NCBI RefSeq assembly: GCF_021390495.1
Contig: NZ_JAJEJP010000003.1
Coordinates: forward strand, 1,426,001-1,490,000
Direction of reading: 5' to 3'
From: Paraburkholderia sp. ZP32-5
Lineage (GTDB): Bacteria; Pseudomonadota; Gammaproteobacteria; Burkholderiales; Burkholderiaceae
DNA length: 64,000 bases
Under the pieces are notes generated by a model, which had not been told where the DNA came from, searched no databases, and saw nothing but the letters and a program-made list of their open reading frames with translations. Shown piece by piece: positions 28,092 through 37,040 of this stretch (position 1 is its first letter; each line of letters opens with the position of its first letter). Made by a program: the position numbers and the translations under genes.

Positions 28092-28991
28092 ATGCGCGAC
28101 CCAGCGCAACAGACGATGCCGAACCCAGCGCCAAATCCCACGCAAAACCCCGCGCAAAGCCCGGCACAACCAACAGCGCAAAGCAGCGCCCCCGCACCGC
28201 GCGAAGAATCGTCGGCGGATGACGCTCGCGTGCTGCGCGCGCTCGTGGTGCTGGAGCACCTGGCGTCCGCGGGCCAGCCGTACACGCTGTCGCAATTGTC
28301 CACGCGGCTGCATATTCCGAAGGCGACGCTGCTGCGGCTCATCGATTCGCTGGAAACGCGCGGCTACGTGATCCATATGCCCGATTCGCGCGGCCACGAC
28401 CGCAGCATTGCGCTGGGCCCGCGCGCGGCGCAGCTCGCGCTCGCCACGCTCGCCAACAACACGTTCACACGTTCGTGCCGCGTGCTGCTGCGCACCTTGG
28501 TGGAATCGCTTGGCGAAACCTGCAATCTGACCGCGCTCGACGGCGACCGCGTGCTGTATATCGAACGCGTCGAGACAACGGAGCCGCTGCGCATGGAAAT
28601 GCGTCCGGGCATGCACGTTCCGCTGCACTGCACCGCGAGCGGCAAGCTCTTTCTGTCGCAGATGAGCGTGCTGGAACGCAACGCGCTGCTCGAACGTCTG
28701 GTGCTGACCAAGATGACGCACCGCACCCTGACCGCCCCCAAGACGCTCGTGGCGGAGCTTGAACAGCTCGCGGTGCGCGGCATCGGCATCGACAACGAAG
28801 AGTTCGTGCGCGGCATGGTGGCGATCGCGGTGCCGGTGCGCGACCCCACCAGCAAACGCGTGCTCGCCGCGCTCGCCGTGCATGCGCCGACCGCACGCGC
28901 GACGCTCGAAGAACTGCTGGAATCGGTGGGCCGTATGAAGCAGACAGCGAGCAGACTCGCACCGCTGCTTCAGGGGCTTTCGCTCGACTGA
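28092..28991 (+). CDS. iseR: IclR-family regulator, probable isethionate regulator
   Basis: The 299-residue protein has a ~45-residue low-complexity N-terminus (repeated NPxP/NPAQ) followed by an IclR winged helix (about residues 50-115, LSQLSTRLHIPKATLLRLID) and the IclR effector domain (~125-295). Conserved effector-domain segments are GETCNLTALDGDRVLYIERV, MHVPLHCTASGKLFLSQM and GIGIDNEEFVRGMVAIAVP. AGGAGGAG precedes ATG 28092. It lies directly upstream of the GMC dehydrogenase and MHS transporter, the IclR + dehydrogenase + transporter set described for isethionate use in Cupriavidus necator. The symbol rests on this context and is not proven by sequence alone. Confidence 0.65.
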   Translation: MRDPAQQTMPNPAPNPTQNPAQSPAQPTAQSSAPAPREESSADDARVLRALVVLEHLASAGQPYTLSQLSTRLHIPKATLLRLIDSLETRGYVIHMPDSRGHDRSIALGPRAAQLALATLANNTFTRSCRVLLRTLVESLGETCNLTALDGDRVLYIERVETTEPLRMEMRPGMHVPLHCTASGKLFLSQMSVLERNALLERLVLTKMTHRTLTAPKTLVAELEQLAVRGIGIDNEEFVRGMVAIAVPVRDPTSKRVLAALAVHAPTARATLEELLESVGRMKQTASRLAPLLQGLSLD

Positions 28992-29077
28992 GCGCGCACC
29001 GGGCCGCCACCGGGTGGCCGCCGGGTGGCCACCGTTTCGCCGGCAAAACACTCGCGCTTCGCCTTGGACTTCTGATC

Positions 29078-29100
29078 CCGTTTCAGCAGTTTCCGTTTCA
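29078..29100 (+). promoter_or_regulatory. Direct repeat CCGTTTCA before the GMC dehydrogenase
   Basis: CCGTTTCA occurs at 29078-29085 and 29093-29100, 15 bp apart, with a further GTTTCC between. The same GTTTCA core forms the palindrome before the IclR-type gene. The repeats lie 110-133 bp upstream of the dehydrogenase start and are a candidate site for the adjacent IclR-type regulator. Confidence 0.5.
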
Positions 29101-29210
29101 CTTTCGGCCCGTGCATACGATCGACGCTTGCCGTCGGCATCCCGTTCCTCGACATTGATCCGAAAACGCGGCACGTCATGCCGCTCCAGGATTTCGAGGA
29201 GACGGGATTC

Positions 29211-30848
29211 ATGGATCATGAGGTCGACTACCTGATCGTCGGCGCCGGATCGGCCGGTTGCGTGCTTGCTCACCGGCTCAGTGCCGATGCGCGCAACGCC
29301 GTGCTGCTGCTCGAAGCGGGTGGTGAGGACAGCAACCCGTGGATCCACGTGCCGGTCGGCTACTTCAAGACCATGCACGACCCCGAACTCGACTGGTGCT
29401 ACCGCACCGAGCCCGACGAAGGCGTGGCCGGACGACAAATCGACTGGCCGCGCGGCAAGGTGCTCGGCGGCTCCAGCTCGCTCAACGGCCTGCTCTACGT
29501 GCGCGGGCAGCGTGAGGATTACGATCGCTGGGCGGCGCTCGGCAATCGCGGCTGGAGCTATGCCGAGGTTCTGCCGTATTTCAGGAAGTCGGAAGATCAG
29601 GAGCGCGGCGCGAACGCGTGGCACGGCGTAGGCGGACCGCTGAAGGTTTCCGACCTGCGCTTGCGCCGGCCCATCGCCGATCATTTCATCGCCGCCGCGC
29701 AGGAAATCGGCATCCCGCTCAATGACGACTACAACGGCGCGGTCCAGGAGGGGGTCGGCTACTTCCAGCAGACGGCCCACAACGGCTTTCGCTGGAGCAC
29801 CGCGAAGGGCTTTCTGAAACCCGCGCGCAAACGCGGCAATCTGAGCGTCGAAACGCGGGCGCAGGCGAGCCGGATACTGTTCGAAGGGCGTCGCGCGGTC
29901 GGCGTCGAGTATCTGCAGAACGGCGTGAAAAAGCGCGCGCGGGCACGCGTCGAAGTCATTCTCGCTTCCGGCGCGATCGGCTCGCCGCAGATTCTTCAGC
30001 ATTCCGGAGTGGGCCCCGCGCAGGTGTTGCGCGACGCCGGCGTTGCCGTGCTGCACGACTTGCCGGGCGTCGGCCGGAACCTGCAGGACCATCTGCAGGT
30101 ACGGCTCGTATTCCGCACGCGCGAGCGCACGCTCAACGACGAGGTCAACCATCCGTTGCGCAAGGCGTGGATCGGGTTGCAATACGCGCTGTGGCGCACC
30201 GGGCCGCTGACGCTGGCGGCCAGCCAGGTCGCGATCTTCACGCGCTCGAGTGCCGCGGCCGAGCGCCCGGACATCCAGTTTCACATGCAGCCGCTGAGTG
30301 CCGACAAGCCCGGTCAGGGCGCGCATCCTTTCTCGGCGTTCACGGCATCGGTCTGCCAGTTGAGGCCGCATAGCCGCGGCAGTGTCGAAATCCGTTCCGC
30401 CGACCCGCTGCAATACCCGGCGATTCGCGCCAATTATCTGAGCGATCCGCGCGACCATCCGGTCGTGATTGGCGGCATCCGCGTGGCGCGACGCATCGCC
30501 GCCGCGCCGTCGCTTGCGCCGCACATCGTGTCCGAGTTCGTGCCCGGCGAGCGGTATCAGAGCGATGCCGAGTTGCTGGATGCGGCGCGCCAGTTCAGCC
30601 AGTCCATTTATCACCCCGCGGGTACCTGCAAGATGGGCCGCGACGCAACGGCGGTAGTCGACGAGCGTCTGCGCGTGCATGGACTCGCTGCGCTACGCGT
30701 CGTCGATGCGTCGATCATGCCCGAGCTGGTCTCCGGCAACACCAACGCGCCCGTGATCATGATCGCCGAGAAAGCCGCCGACATGATTCTCGAAGACCAC
30801 GCGAGCGGTTCGCTGCTTCAACCGGAGCACGCCGAGGCGCACTCCTGA
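29211..30848 (+). CDS. iseJ: GMC-family flavoprotein dehydrogenase, probable isethionate dehydrogenase
   Basis: The 545-residue protein is a complete GMC oxidoreductase. The FAD motif is [17 protein letters not shown] (GxGxxG at 11-16), followed by [12 protein letters not shown] signature 1 is [18 protein letters not shown] (~81-98); signature 2 is [17 protein letters not shown] (~250-266); the catalytic His is in HPAGTCKMG (~468) and Asn in SGNTNAP (~510). GMC enzymes oxidise primary alcohols. In this sulfonate island, isethionate (2-hydroxyethanesulfonate) to sulfoacetaldehyde is the fitting reaction, as for IseJ. I used ATG 29211, since the family start is there and GAGGAG lies upstream. 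Choline- or glycol-type alcohol oxidation is the alternative. Confidence 0.68.
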   Translation: MDHEVDYLIVGAGSAGCVLAHRLSADARNAVLLLEAGGEDSNPWIHVPVGYFKTMHDPELDWCYRTEPDEGVAGRQIDWPRGKVLGGSSSLNGLLYVRGQREDYDRWAALGNRGWSYAEVLPYFRKSEDQERGANAWHGVGGPLKVSDLRLRRPIADHFIAAAQEIGIPLNDDYNGAVQEGVGYFQQTAHNGFRWSTAKGFLKPARKRGNLSVETRAQASRILFEGRRAVGVEYLQNGVKKRARARVEVILASGAIGSPQILQHSGVGPAQVLRDAGVAVLHDLPGVGRNLQDHLQVRLVFRTRERTLNDEVNHPLRKAWIGLQYALWRTGPLTLAASQVAIFTRSSAAAERPDIQFHMQPLSADKPGQGAHPFSAFTASVCQLRPHSRGSVEIRSADPLQYPAIRANYLSDPRDHPVVIGGIRVARRIAAAPSLAPHIVSEFVPGERYQSDAELLDAARQFSQSIYHPAGTCKMGRDATAVVDERLRVHGLAALRVVDASIMPELVSGNTNAPVIMIAEKAADMILEDHASGSLLQPEHAEAHS

Positions 30849-31002
30849 CATAGACGGGCGCGCAGGCTCATGCCTACGCTCGTGAATACGCTCCAGCACA
30901 CGCGGCACTGAAACGATACGCAGCAAGCGAAGGAACCCTGACGAAAACACCCGCTTTTCAAGGGATCGCACCAACCGAGGTGCGCCCATAAAGGAGACCG
31001 CC

Positions 31003-32322
31003 ATGAACGCATTGCCCCGCACCGACGCCCGGCAGATGAGGCGCGTAGTTGTCGCGAGCCTGATCGGCGCGACGATCGAGTGGTATGACTTCTTCCTGTA
31101 CGGCGTGGTCGCCGGCATCGTCTTCAACAAGCTGTATTTCCCGAGCGGCGATCCGCTCATTTCGACGATGCTCGCCTACGGCACCTTCGCCGTGGGCTTC
31201 CTGAGCCGTCCGCTCGGCGGCGTCATATTCGGTCACTTCGGCGATAGGCTCGGACGCAAGAGCATGCTGATCATGACGCTATCGATCATGGGCGTCGCCA
31301 CCGTGTTGATCGGCATGGTGCCGACCTATGCGCAGATCGGCCTGTGGGCGCCCGCGCTGCTGCTCGTGCTGCGCGTGGCGCAGGGCCTGGGTCTCGGCGG
31401 CGAATGGGGCGGCGCGGTGCTGATGGCGTTCGAATACGCGCCCGAGAACAGACGCGGCCTCTATGCGAGCATTCCGCAGATTGGTCTTGCGATCGGGCTG
31501 TGTCTTGCATCGGGCGTGGTCGCCCTGCTCTCCTCCGTGCTCAGCAATGCGCAGTTTCTCGCGTGGGGCTGGCGCGTGGCGTTCTTCCTTTCGTTCGTGC
31601 TCGTGGTAATCGGCATGTATATCCGCCTGCGCGTGCTGGAAACACCCGAGTTCGAACGCGTAAAGCAACAGGGCGCCGAGGTCCGCGTGCCGATCGCCGA
31701 AGTGATCTTCCGCTATCCCGGCAATGTGCTGGCCGGCATGGGCGCACGCTTTATCGACGGCGTGTTCTTCAACGTGTTCGCCGTTTTCACGATCGCCTAT
31801 ATGATGCAGACGCTGAAGCTGTCGCGCACCGACGCGCTGCTCGCCGTGATGGCCGCCGCGTTCACGATGATTTTCACGATTCCGTTTTTCGGCCGCCTGT
31901 CGGACCGCATCGGCAGAACGCGGATTTACTTCTGGGGCTCGCTGTTCACGGGCTTGTCGTCGTTCTTCGGCTTCTGGCTGATGAAGCACAGCGGCGGCTC
32001 GCCGCTGTTCGTGTGGATCGCCGTGATCATTCCGCTCGGCGTCATTTACGCGTCTGTCTACGGGCCCGAGGCGGCGCTGTTCGCCGAACTGTTCGACGCC
32101 AATGTGCGCTACTCCGGCATCTCGTTCGTCTATCAGTTCTCCGGCATTTTCGCGAGCGGCATCAGCCCGATCATCGCGACGTGGCTGTTGCAGCGCAATG
32201 GCGGCGATCCGTGGCTGATCTGCCTCTATACGATGTTCGCGGGTCTCATCAGCGCGCTATCGGCCGCGTGGGTGGGCCGCCGGCATCACACACGGCACCC
32301 GGCGATGAGCGGCGCGCGGTGA
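31003..32322 (+). CDS. iseU: MFS transporter of the metabolite:H+ symporter (MHS) family, probable isethionate importer
   Basis: The 439-residue inner-membrane protein has 12 predicted helices and MHS hallmarks: ASLIGATIEWYDFFLYG in helix 1, GHFGDRLGRKSMLIMTL in loop 2-3, and RVAQGLGLGGEWGGAVLM in helix 4. MHS proteins import small organic acids and related anions with protons (shikimate, ketoglutarate, citrate, proline). It follows the GMC dehydrogenase by 154 nt with its own strong GGAGA Shine-Dalgarno. Isethionate is inferred from the IseR-IseJ-IseU gene set known in Cupriavidus. Confidence 0.65.
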   Translation: MNALPRTDARQMRRVVVASLIGATIEWYDFFLYGVVAGIVFNKLYFPSGDPLISTMLAYGTFAVGFLSRPLGGVIFGHFGDRLGRKSMLIMTLSIMGVATVLIGMVPTYAQIGLWAPALLLVLRVAQGLGLGGEWGGAVLMAFEYAPENRRGLYASIPQIGLAIGLCLASGVVALLSSVLSNAQFLAWGWRVAFFLSFVLVVIGMYIRLRVLETPEFERVKQQGAEVRVPIAEVIFRYPGNVLAGMGARFIDGVFFNVFAVFTIAYMMQTLKLSRTDALLAVMAAAFTMIFTIPFFGRLSDRIGRTRIYFWGSLFTGLSSFFGFWLMKHSGGSPLFVWIAVIIPLGVIYASVYGPEAALFAELFDANVRYSGISFVYQFSGIFASGISPIIATWLLQRNGGDPWLICLYTMFAGLISALSAAWVGRRHHTRHPAMSGAR

Positions 32323-32397
32323 ATGGCTCGCCGCGGTTCGCGCGCGGCGGCGAATGCGTCATTGGTTGCGGCAGCAAATACGACACCGCATGCAACA

Positions 32398-33405
32398 CTA
32401 AGCGGCGGTACGCACGCAACACGCGAGCAGTCCATCGCGCAGCATCGCTTCGATTTCCGTATCGATGAAGCCGATGAAAACGAGGACGCTCTGCTCGCCG
32501 TTCGCCTGATGCTCACCCTGGGTGGGCGGCGTCATGCGCAGCCGGCGACCCGCGACCTGGCACACGCGCATGCCGACGCGGCCCTGCTGATCCATCACGC
32601 GCACGAAGCCCTTGGCGCGCAGGATCGTGCGCGGCAGCGCCTTGAGCCACGCGCGCAGGCGCGCCTTCTCCAGTACCTCGGGCGCGGCAAGCGCCAAGCT
32701 CGTGAAGGTCGGGAACGCGTCGGCACCTTGCCCGAGCGGCCGATGCTGCCAGCGGCCGGCATCGGCGAGCGCGCGCGTTTGCTGCGCGCTCGCGTCGAAC
32801 AGCAGCGCAAGCGGCACACTGCCGTGATCCGCGGCCACGACGATATCGGTCGCGGCGAGCGCGCGCACGTCCGACACCGCGCGCTCGCGCGATCCGGGCG
32901 CAATGAGGTCGAGCTTCGTGACGATCACCGCGCTCGCGCTGTCGATCTGCTGCTGCGCCATCGCGCCGACCAGCGGATCGGTGAGCGTGCGCACGAGTTC
33001 CAGCGCATCGACCACCACCAGCACCGCGGTCAGACGGAACGCACCGTTGAGCAAGCCCACCTGGGCGATCTTCGCCGGGTCCGACACACCGCTCGCTTCG
33101 ATCAGCAGCAGGTCCGGCCGTTCGTCGCGCGCGGCGAGCCGCGTGAGCGCATCGACGAGCGCGCCGCCGATCGTGCAGCAGATGCAGCCGTTGTCGAGTT
33201 CGATCACGTCGTCGCTGCGCGCGCGCACGAGCCGCGCGTCGATGTTCACGGCGCCGAAGTCGTTGACGAGCACCGCAATGCGCTTGCCGTGCGGCGCCTC
33301 CAGCAGATGGTTGACCACCGTGGTCTTGCCCGCGCCGAGGTAGCCGCCGATCACCGCGAGGTCGATCGGCGCGCGTACGGCCGGCGGCGTGGCAGCGGCG
33401 TTCAT
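32398..33405 (-). CDS. CobW/COG0523-family GTPase, putative metallochaperone
   Basis: The 335-residue protein has Walker A GYLGAGKTT (21-29), the metal-binding CxCC motif in NGCICC (Cys74, Cys76, Cys77), and a G-domain motif TKLD (~residue 155). The CobW C-terminal domain (~210-330) ends in a variable tail. COG0523 GTPases deliver Zn, Co or related metals to client enzymes. Its start overlaps the stop of the amidohydrolase gene by 4 nt, so the two are translationally coupled, and the amidohydrolase is a metalloenzyme. A client relation between them is therefore a reasonable inference. It is the last gene of the DUF3311-symporter-amidohydrolase operon. Confidence 0.82.
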   Translation of the reverse strand: MNAAATPPAVRAPIDLAVIGGYLGAGKTTVVNHLLEAPHGKRIAVLVNDFGAVNIDARLVRARSDDVIELDNGCICCTIGGALVDALTRLAARDERPDLLLIEASGVSDPAKIAQVGLLNGAFRLTAVLVVVDALELVRTLTDPLVGAMAQQQIDSASAVIVTKLDLIAPGSRERAVSDVRALAATDIVVAADHGSVPLALLFDASAQQTRALADAGRWQHRPLGQGADAFPTFTSLALAAPEVLEKARLRAWLKALPRTILRAKGFVRVMDQQGRVGMRVCQVAGRRLRMTPPTQGEHQANGEQSVLVFIGFIDTEIEAMLRDGLLACCVRTAA

Positions 33406-35078
33406 CGCGGGGCGCGCATGATGCGTCCGCCGAGCACCGTGCCCCACACCGGCACGTCCTTCAGGCGCTCGGGCGCACAGGTGCTCGGGTCTTCGTCGAG
33501 CACCGCGAAGTCGGCGAACTTGCCGACCTCGATGCTGCCGATCAGATGATCGAGGCGCAGCGTGTACGCGGCACCGAGCGTGATCGCATGCAGTGCCTGG
33601 TCGACGGTAAGCCGCTCTGCGTCGCCCAGCACGCGCCCACTGGCCGTCTCGCGCCGCACCGCGCACCACGCGGTAAACAGCGGGCTCAACGCCGTGATCG
33701 GTGCGTCCGAATGCAGCGCGTACGGAATGCCCATGCGCTGCGCCGAACCGGCCGGGTCCATGCGGTTCGCGCGATCGGGGCCGATGGTCTGGCTGTAGTG
33801 CGCATCGCCCCAGTAGTAGACGTGGTTCGCAAAGAAGTTCACGCACAGGCCAAGCGCGCGGATACGCCGCAATTGCGCCGCATCCGCCATCTGGCAGTGC
33901 TGCAGCGTATGCCGATGATCGGGCCGCGGATGCCGCGCGAGCAGCGTCGCCAGCGCGTCGAGCACGACCTCGGTCGCTTCGTCGCCGTTCGTGTGGATAT
34001 GCAGTTGCAGCCCCGCGCAGTGATATGGCTCGAACACGTCGACCAGTTGCTCGGGCGGAATCAGCCACAAGCCATTGGGCTGGCCGCCCGCATAGCCGGG
34101 CCAACGCACGCGCGCCGTGAAGCCCTGAATCGAGCCATCGACGATGAACTTGACCGGCCCGAAGCGCAGTTTGTCGGTATTGCCCGCCATCGCTTCCAGC
34201 ACGCCGGTCGCGCGTTGCGCGGGGTTCCGCTGCGGCGCGAACGCCGGCACGATGCGCACGGGGTAGTCGGGGTCGGCGGTGACGCTGTGCAGGGTCCGGT
34301 TGCCCTCGGGCGACAGGTCGTTCACCAGATCGGTCGCGGTCGTGACGCCCGCGAGCTGCGCGACCCGGCCGAAATTCCACACCGCGTGCGGCTTCTCGCT
34401 GGCCGCGATCGCCAGCTTGCCGCCGATCACCTGGTAGATCGGGAACATCGCCGCGAATTCGCGCAGCTCGCCGGTGGGCTGACCGCGCGCGTCGCGCGCG
34501 ATGCCGTCGACATCGGTGTCCTCGTCGATACCGGCGAGCGCGAGCATCGCGCTGTTCACGTTCATCAGATGCACGCTCGCATGCAGAATCGCGATCGGCC
34601 GGCTCGCCGACACCGTGTCCAGTTCGCGGGTCGTCAGACGGGCCGCGCCGAAGTAGATCGGATCGAAGCCCCACGCGAGCAACGGGCCGTCGTCGGTCAT
34701 CGCGCGCTCGGCTTGCGCGAGACGTTCGAGCACCGCGTCGAGCGTGCGCAGTCCGTGCCACAGCGTGCCGTCCGGCCCACGACGGTCGTAGTAGCCGACG
34801 TAGACCGCATCCCATACCGCGCCTTCCATCAGATGGCAGTGGCCTTCGACGAGCCCGGGGATCAGCACCTTGTCGCGCAGCGCGTCGTCGCGCGCGGCGG
34901 CGCCGAACTGCGCGTCCCAGTGCGCGGCGTCCTCGCTCGTGCCGACCGCGAGAATGCGCCCGTCGCGCACGGCCACGTGCGTCGCATGCGGCTGCGCCGG
35001 GTTCAGCGTGAGGACGCGGCGCGCCGCGAAAATCGTGACCGGCTGAGCAGCAGAAGAAGACGGGGCTTGCGGATTCAT
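33402..35078 (-). CDS. YtcJ-like metal-dependent amidohydrolase (Amidohydrolase_3)
   Basis: The 558-residue enzyme has the composite beta-sandwich and TIM-barrel layout of Amidohydrolase_3. Metal-ligand positions are visible: HxH in EGHCHLME (His80, His82), LQLHIHTNGDEA (~340), HTLQHCQM (~375) and HSDAPITAL (~445). These enzymes hydrolyse amide or imide bonds; the substrate is not readable. It is cotranscribed with an SSS symporter and a CobW GTPase inside an organosulfonate island, so an N-acylated sulfonate such as N-acetyltaurine is one possibility. No signal peptide is present, so it acts in the cytoplasm. ATG 35078 has AGGAG 12 nt upstream; TTG 35084 (6 nt spacing) is an alternative start. 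Confidence 0.82.
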   Translation of the reverse strand: MNPQAPSSSAAQPVTIFAARRVLTLNPAQPHATHVAVRDGRILAVGTSEDAAHWDAQFGAAARDDALRDKVLIPGLVEGHCHLMEGAVWDAVYVGYYDRRGPDGTLWHGLRTLDAVLERLAQAERAMTDDGPLLAWGFDPIYFGAARLTTRELDTVSASRPIAILHASVHLMNVNSAMLALAGIDEDTDVDGIARDARGQPTGELREFAAMFPIYQVIGGKLAIAASEKPHAVWNFGRVAQLAGVTTATDLVNDLSPEGNRTLHSVTADPDYPVRIVPAFAPQRNPAQRATGVLEAMAGNTDKLRFGPVKFIVDGSIQGFTARVRWPGYAGGQPNGLWLIPPEQLVDVFEPYHCAGLQLHIHTNGDEATEVVLDALATLLARHPRPDHRHTLQHCQMADAAQLRRIRALGLCVNFFANHVYYWGDAHYSQTIGPDRANRMDPAGSAQRMGIPYALHSDAPITALSPLFTAWCAVRRETASGRVLGDAERLTVDQALHAITLGAAYTLRLDHLIGSIEVGKFADFAVLDEDPSTCAPERLKDVPVWGTVLGGRIMRAPR

Positions 35079-35093
35079 CGACAAACTCAACTC

Positions 35094-36506
35094 CTATGAA
35101 TGACGGTGAAGCGGATCGGCCATCGTATAGCGCCGCCCGGAAGGACGCGACAGGATATGTCCGGCGAACACGACGAGCACGTTCACGCCGAGGCACACGA
35201 GCCCCAGATTGATACCGCCGAAGCCGAGCTGCAGCGCGTAGCACACAATCGCGAGGCCCTGGCCGCAGACGATGCCGGCCGCCACCGCGCCCGGCCGCAC
35301 GTGGCGTCCGGCGAGCAGCAGCAGCATGCCGGGCAGGAACTGCGTGATCCCGTAGTAGGTCGTGTTGATCAGCGACAGCATCAGGTTCGGCGTGAGCAGC
35401 GTGGTGGCGATCGACACCAGCAGATAGGCCACGATCACGAATTTCGCGGTGCGTTTCTGGCGCGCTTCGGGCAGGTTCGGAATCAGGTTGCGCGTGACGA
35501 TCGGCCCGATTGCGAGGCAGATGCCCGCCAGCACCAGCAGCCCGGAGAGCGCCGCGCCCGCCGCGACGAGGCCGAGCAGCCAGTCGGGCAGCAGATGCAC
35601 GGCGGCCGCGAAGAAGGCGTCGTTCGGCGACGCGAGCTTCAGGTTCGCGCTGATCGCGTAGTACGAGGCCACCACGAGGAACGGATACATCATCATGTAG
35701 AGTGGCATCGCGATCTGCGTGCGGCGTATCGTGTTGGGCCCGCGCGCGGTGAAGAAGCCCTGCGCGGCGAACGGCATCATGTAGAAGCCGAGCGACTGGA
35801 ACAGCATCGTGCTCATCGAGAAGCGCAACTGCGGCGCCGTCATCGCGTTGCTCACCTGACGGCTCGCCGCATGAAACACCTCGTGCGTGCCGCCCGCCAT
35901 CCACGCGGCGGCCACCCCGGTCACGACGATCGCGAGCAGCATCAGGATGTCCTTGAGCACGGCGATCCACGCCGACGCGCGCACGCCGGAAATGGCGATA
36001 TAGGTGAACGCAAGCGCCGCGCAAACGACGATCAGCCAGACCGGCTCGATGTGCCAGCCGAGTCCCTTCAGCGCGGCGACGAGGCCGGTGAACTGAAGTT
36101 GGCCCCACGGAATCAGGAACAGGATGGACGATCCCGCCACGATCAGTTCGAGCACGCGGCTGCGGTAATGGCCTTTGAAAAGATCCGCCTGCGTGATCGC
36201 GTTGTACTGCTTGCCGGCCTCCCAGATGCGCGGTCCGATGAAATAGCCGATCGGGTAAGCCAGCAGGATATAGCCGAGGAACCAGACGCCATAAGTCGGC
36301 CCTTTCGCATAGATGCCGCCCGGAAAGCCGACCATCGTGCCGATGCTGTAGATCTCGCCGGCCGTCAGGAAGAACACCAGCGCCACGCCGAACTGGCGCG
36401 ACGCGACGAAAAAGTCGTGCACGCTCTGCTTGCCGTGACCGCGCCGGGAGCGAATGGCGAGATACAGCGAAAAGGCGATCAGAAGCGAGAAGACGAATGT
36501 GGACAT
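35094..36506 (-). CDS. Sodium:solute symporter (SSS) family transporter
   Basis: The 470-residue protein has about 13 transmembrane helices and typical SSS segments: DFFVASRQFGVALVFFLTAGEIYSIGTMVG (helix 1-2 region, quoted as DFFVASRQFG and AGEIYSIGTMVG), GYFIGPRIWEAGKQYNAITQADL, and QGFFTARGPNTIRRTQ. It would import an organic solute with Na+. The substrate is probably that of the amidohydrolase encoded 15 nt downstream. A DUF3311 protein precedes it, a pairing seen with several SSS transporters. ATG 36506 has GGAG 8 nt upstream; a GTG at 36515 is less likely. Confidence 0.85.
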   Translation of the reverse strand: MSTFVFSLLIAFSLYLAIRSRRGHGKQSVHDFFVASRQFGVALVFFLTAGEIYSIGTMVGFPGGIYAKGPTYGVWFLGYILLAYPIGYFIGPRIWEAGKQYNAITQADLFKGHYRSRVLELIVAGSSILFLIPWGQLQFTGLVAALKGLGWHIEPVWLIVVCAALAFTYIAISGVRASAWIAVLKDILMLLAIVVTGVAAAWMAGGTHEVFHAASRQVSNAMTAPQLRFSMSTMLFQSLGFYMMPFAAQGFFTARGPNTIRRTQIAMPLYMMMYPFLVVASYYAISANLKLASPNDAFFAAAVHLLPDWLLGLVAAGAALSGLLVLAGICLAIGPIVTRNLIPNLPEARQKRTAKFVIVAYLLVSIATTLLTPNLMLSLINTTYYGITQFLPGMLLLLAGRHVRPGAVAAGIVCGQGLAIVCYALQLGFGGINLGLVCLGVNVLVVFAGHILSRPSGRRYTMADPLHRHS

Positions 36507-36584
36507 GCGCGGCACTCCGGGGAGGAAACGACGGGATGGGCGGCGCCGGTCGAAGCCAGCGCCTGTCTGCGCGGCTGAGGCTCG

Positions 36585-36788
36585 CTAGTGCTCGTTCGCG
36601 TAGCGATGCCGGTCGAAGAAGTGCCAGCAGATGAACAGACACCCGGAGGTCAACAGGAACCATCCGAAGATCCACGCGTAGATGAAGGGCACGCCAAACA
36701 CGTAGCGGTCCTGCTGCGCGGCCACCCAGGGCAGCGCGCCGATGACACCCAGAAAAGGGAGGCCGATTCCGATCAGATACCTGAGCAT
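36585..36788 (-). CDS. DUF3311 small membrane protein
   Basis: The 67-residue protein has two hydrophobic helices (about residues 3-22 and 33-54; VPFIYAWIFGWFLLTSGCLF) and a basic C-terminus. DUF3311 proteins of this size are commonly encoded directly upstream of an SSS symporter, as here (78 nt), and probably form an accessory subunit. GGAG lies 6 nt before the ATG. Molecular role unknown. Confidence 0.8.
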   Translation of the reverse strand: MLRYLIGIGLPFLGVIGALPWVAAQQDRYVFGVPFIYAWIFGWFLLTSGCLFICWHFFDRHRYANEH

Positions 36789-37040
36789 CGTTGTCTCCGT
36801 TTGTCTCTATTCGAAGCCATGGGCGTCCCGCGACGATCGCGCGCGGGGCTCGCCAGGCCAGCTTGTTGTTCCGAGTATCGTCTGTCAAAAGCGCGCGCCG
36901 CTAGTGCCAGTTGCGCCCTATCGCTGAGTCCAGCTTGCGTGCCGGCCGGCGCGGCCTCGCGCCCAGGCCGCCCGGGCGCCGCGCCGATAGCTGAGATAAT
37001 GACGCCGCCCCAGCCTCAAACCCCACCCCAAGGAGCCACT

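Noticed and set aside
32398..36888. 1496-codon minus-strand frame that could be read as a giant fusion ending in CobW
   Set aside because: Only its last third is a real gene. The earlier part is an Arg-rich shadow of the amidohydrolase and symporter, which have their own frames, motifs and ribosome-binding sites.
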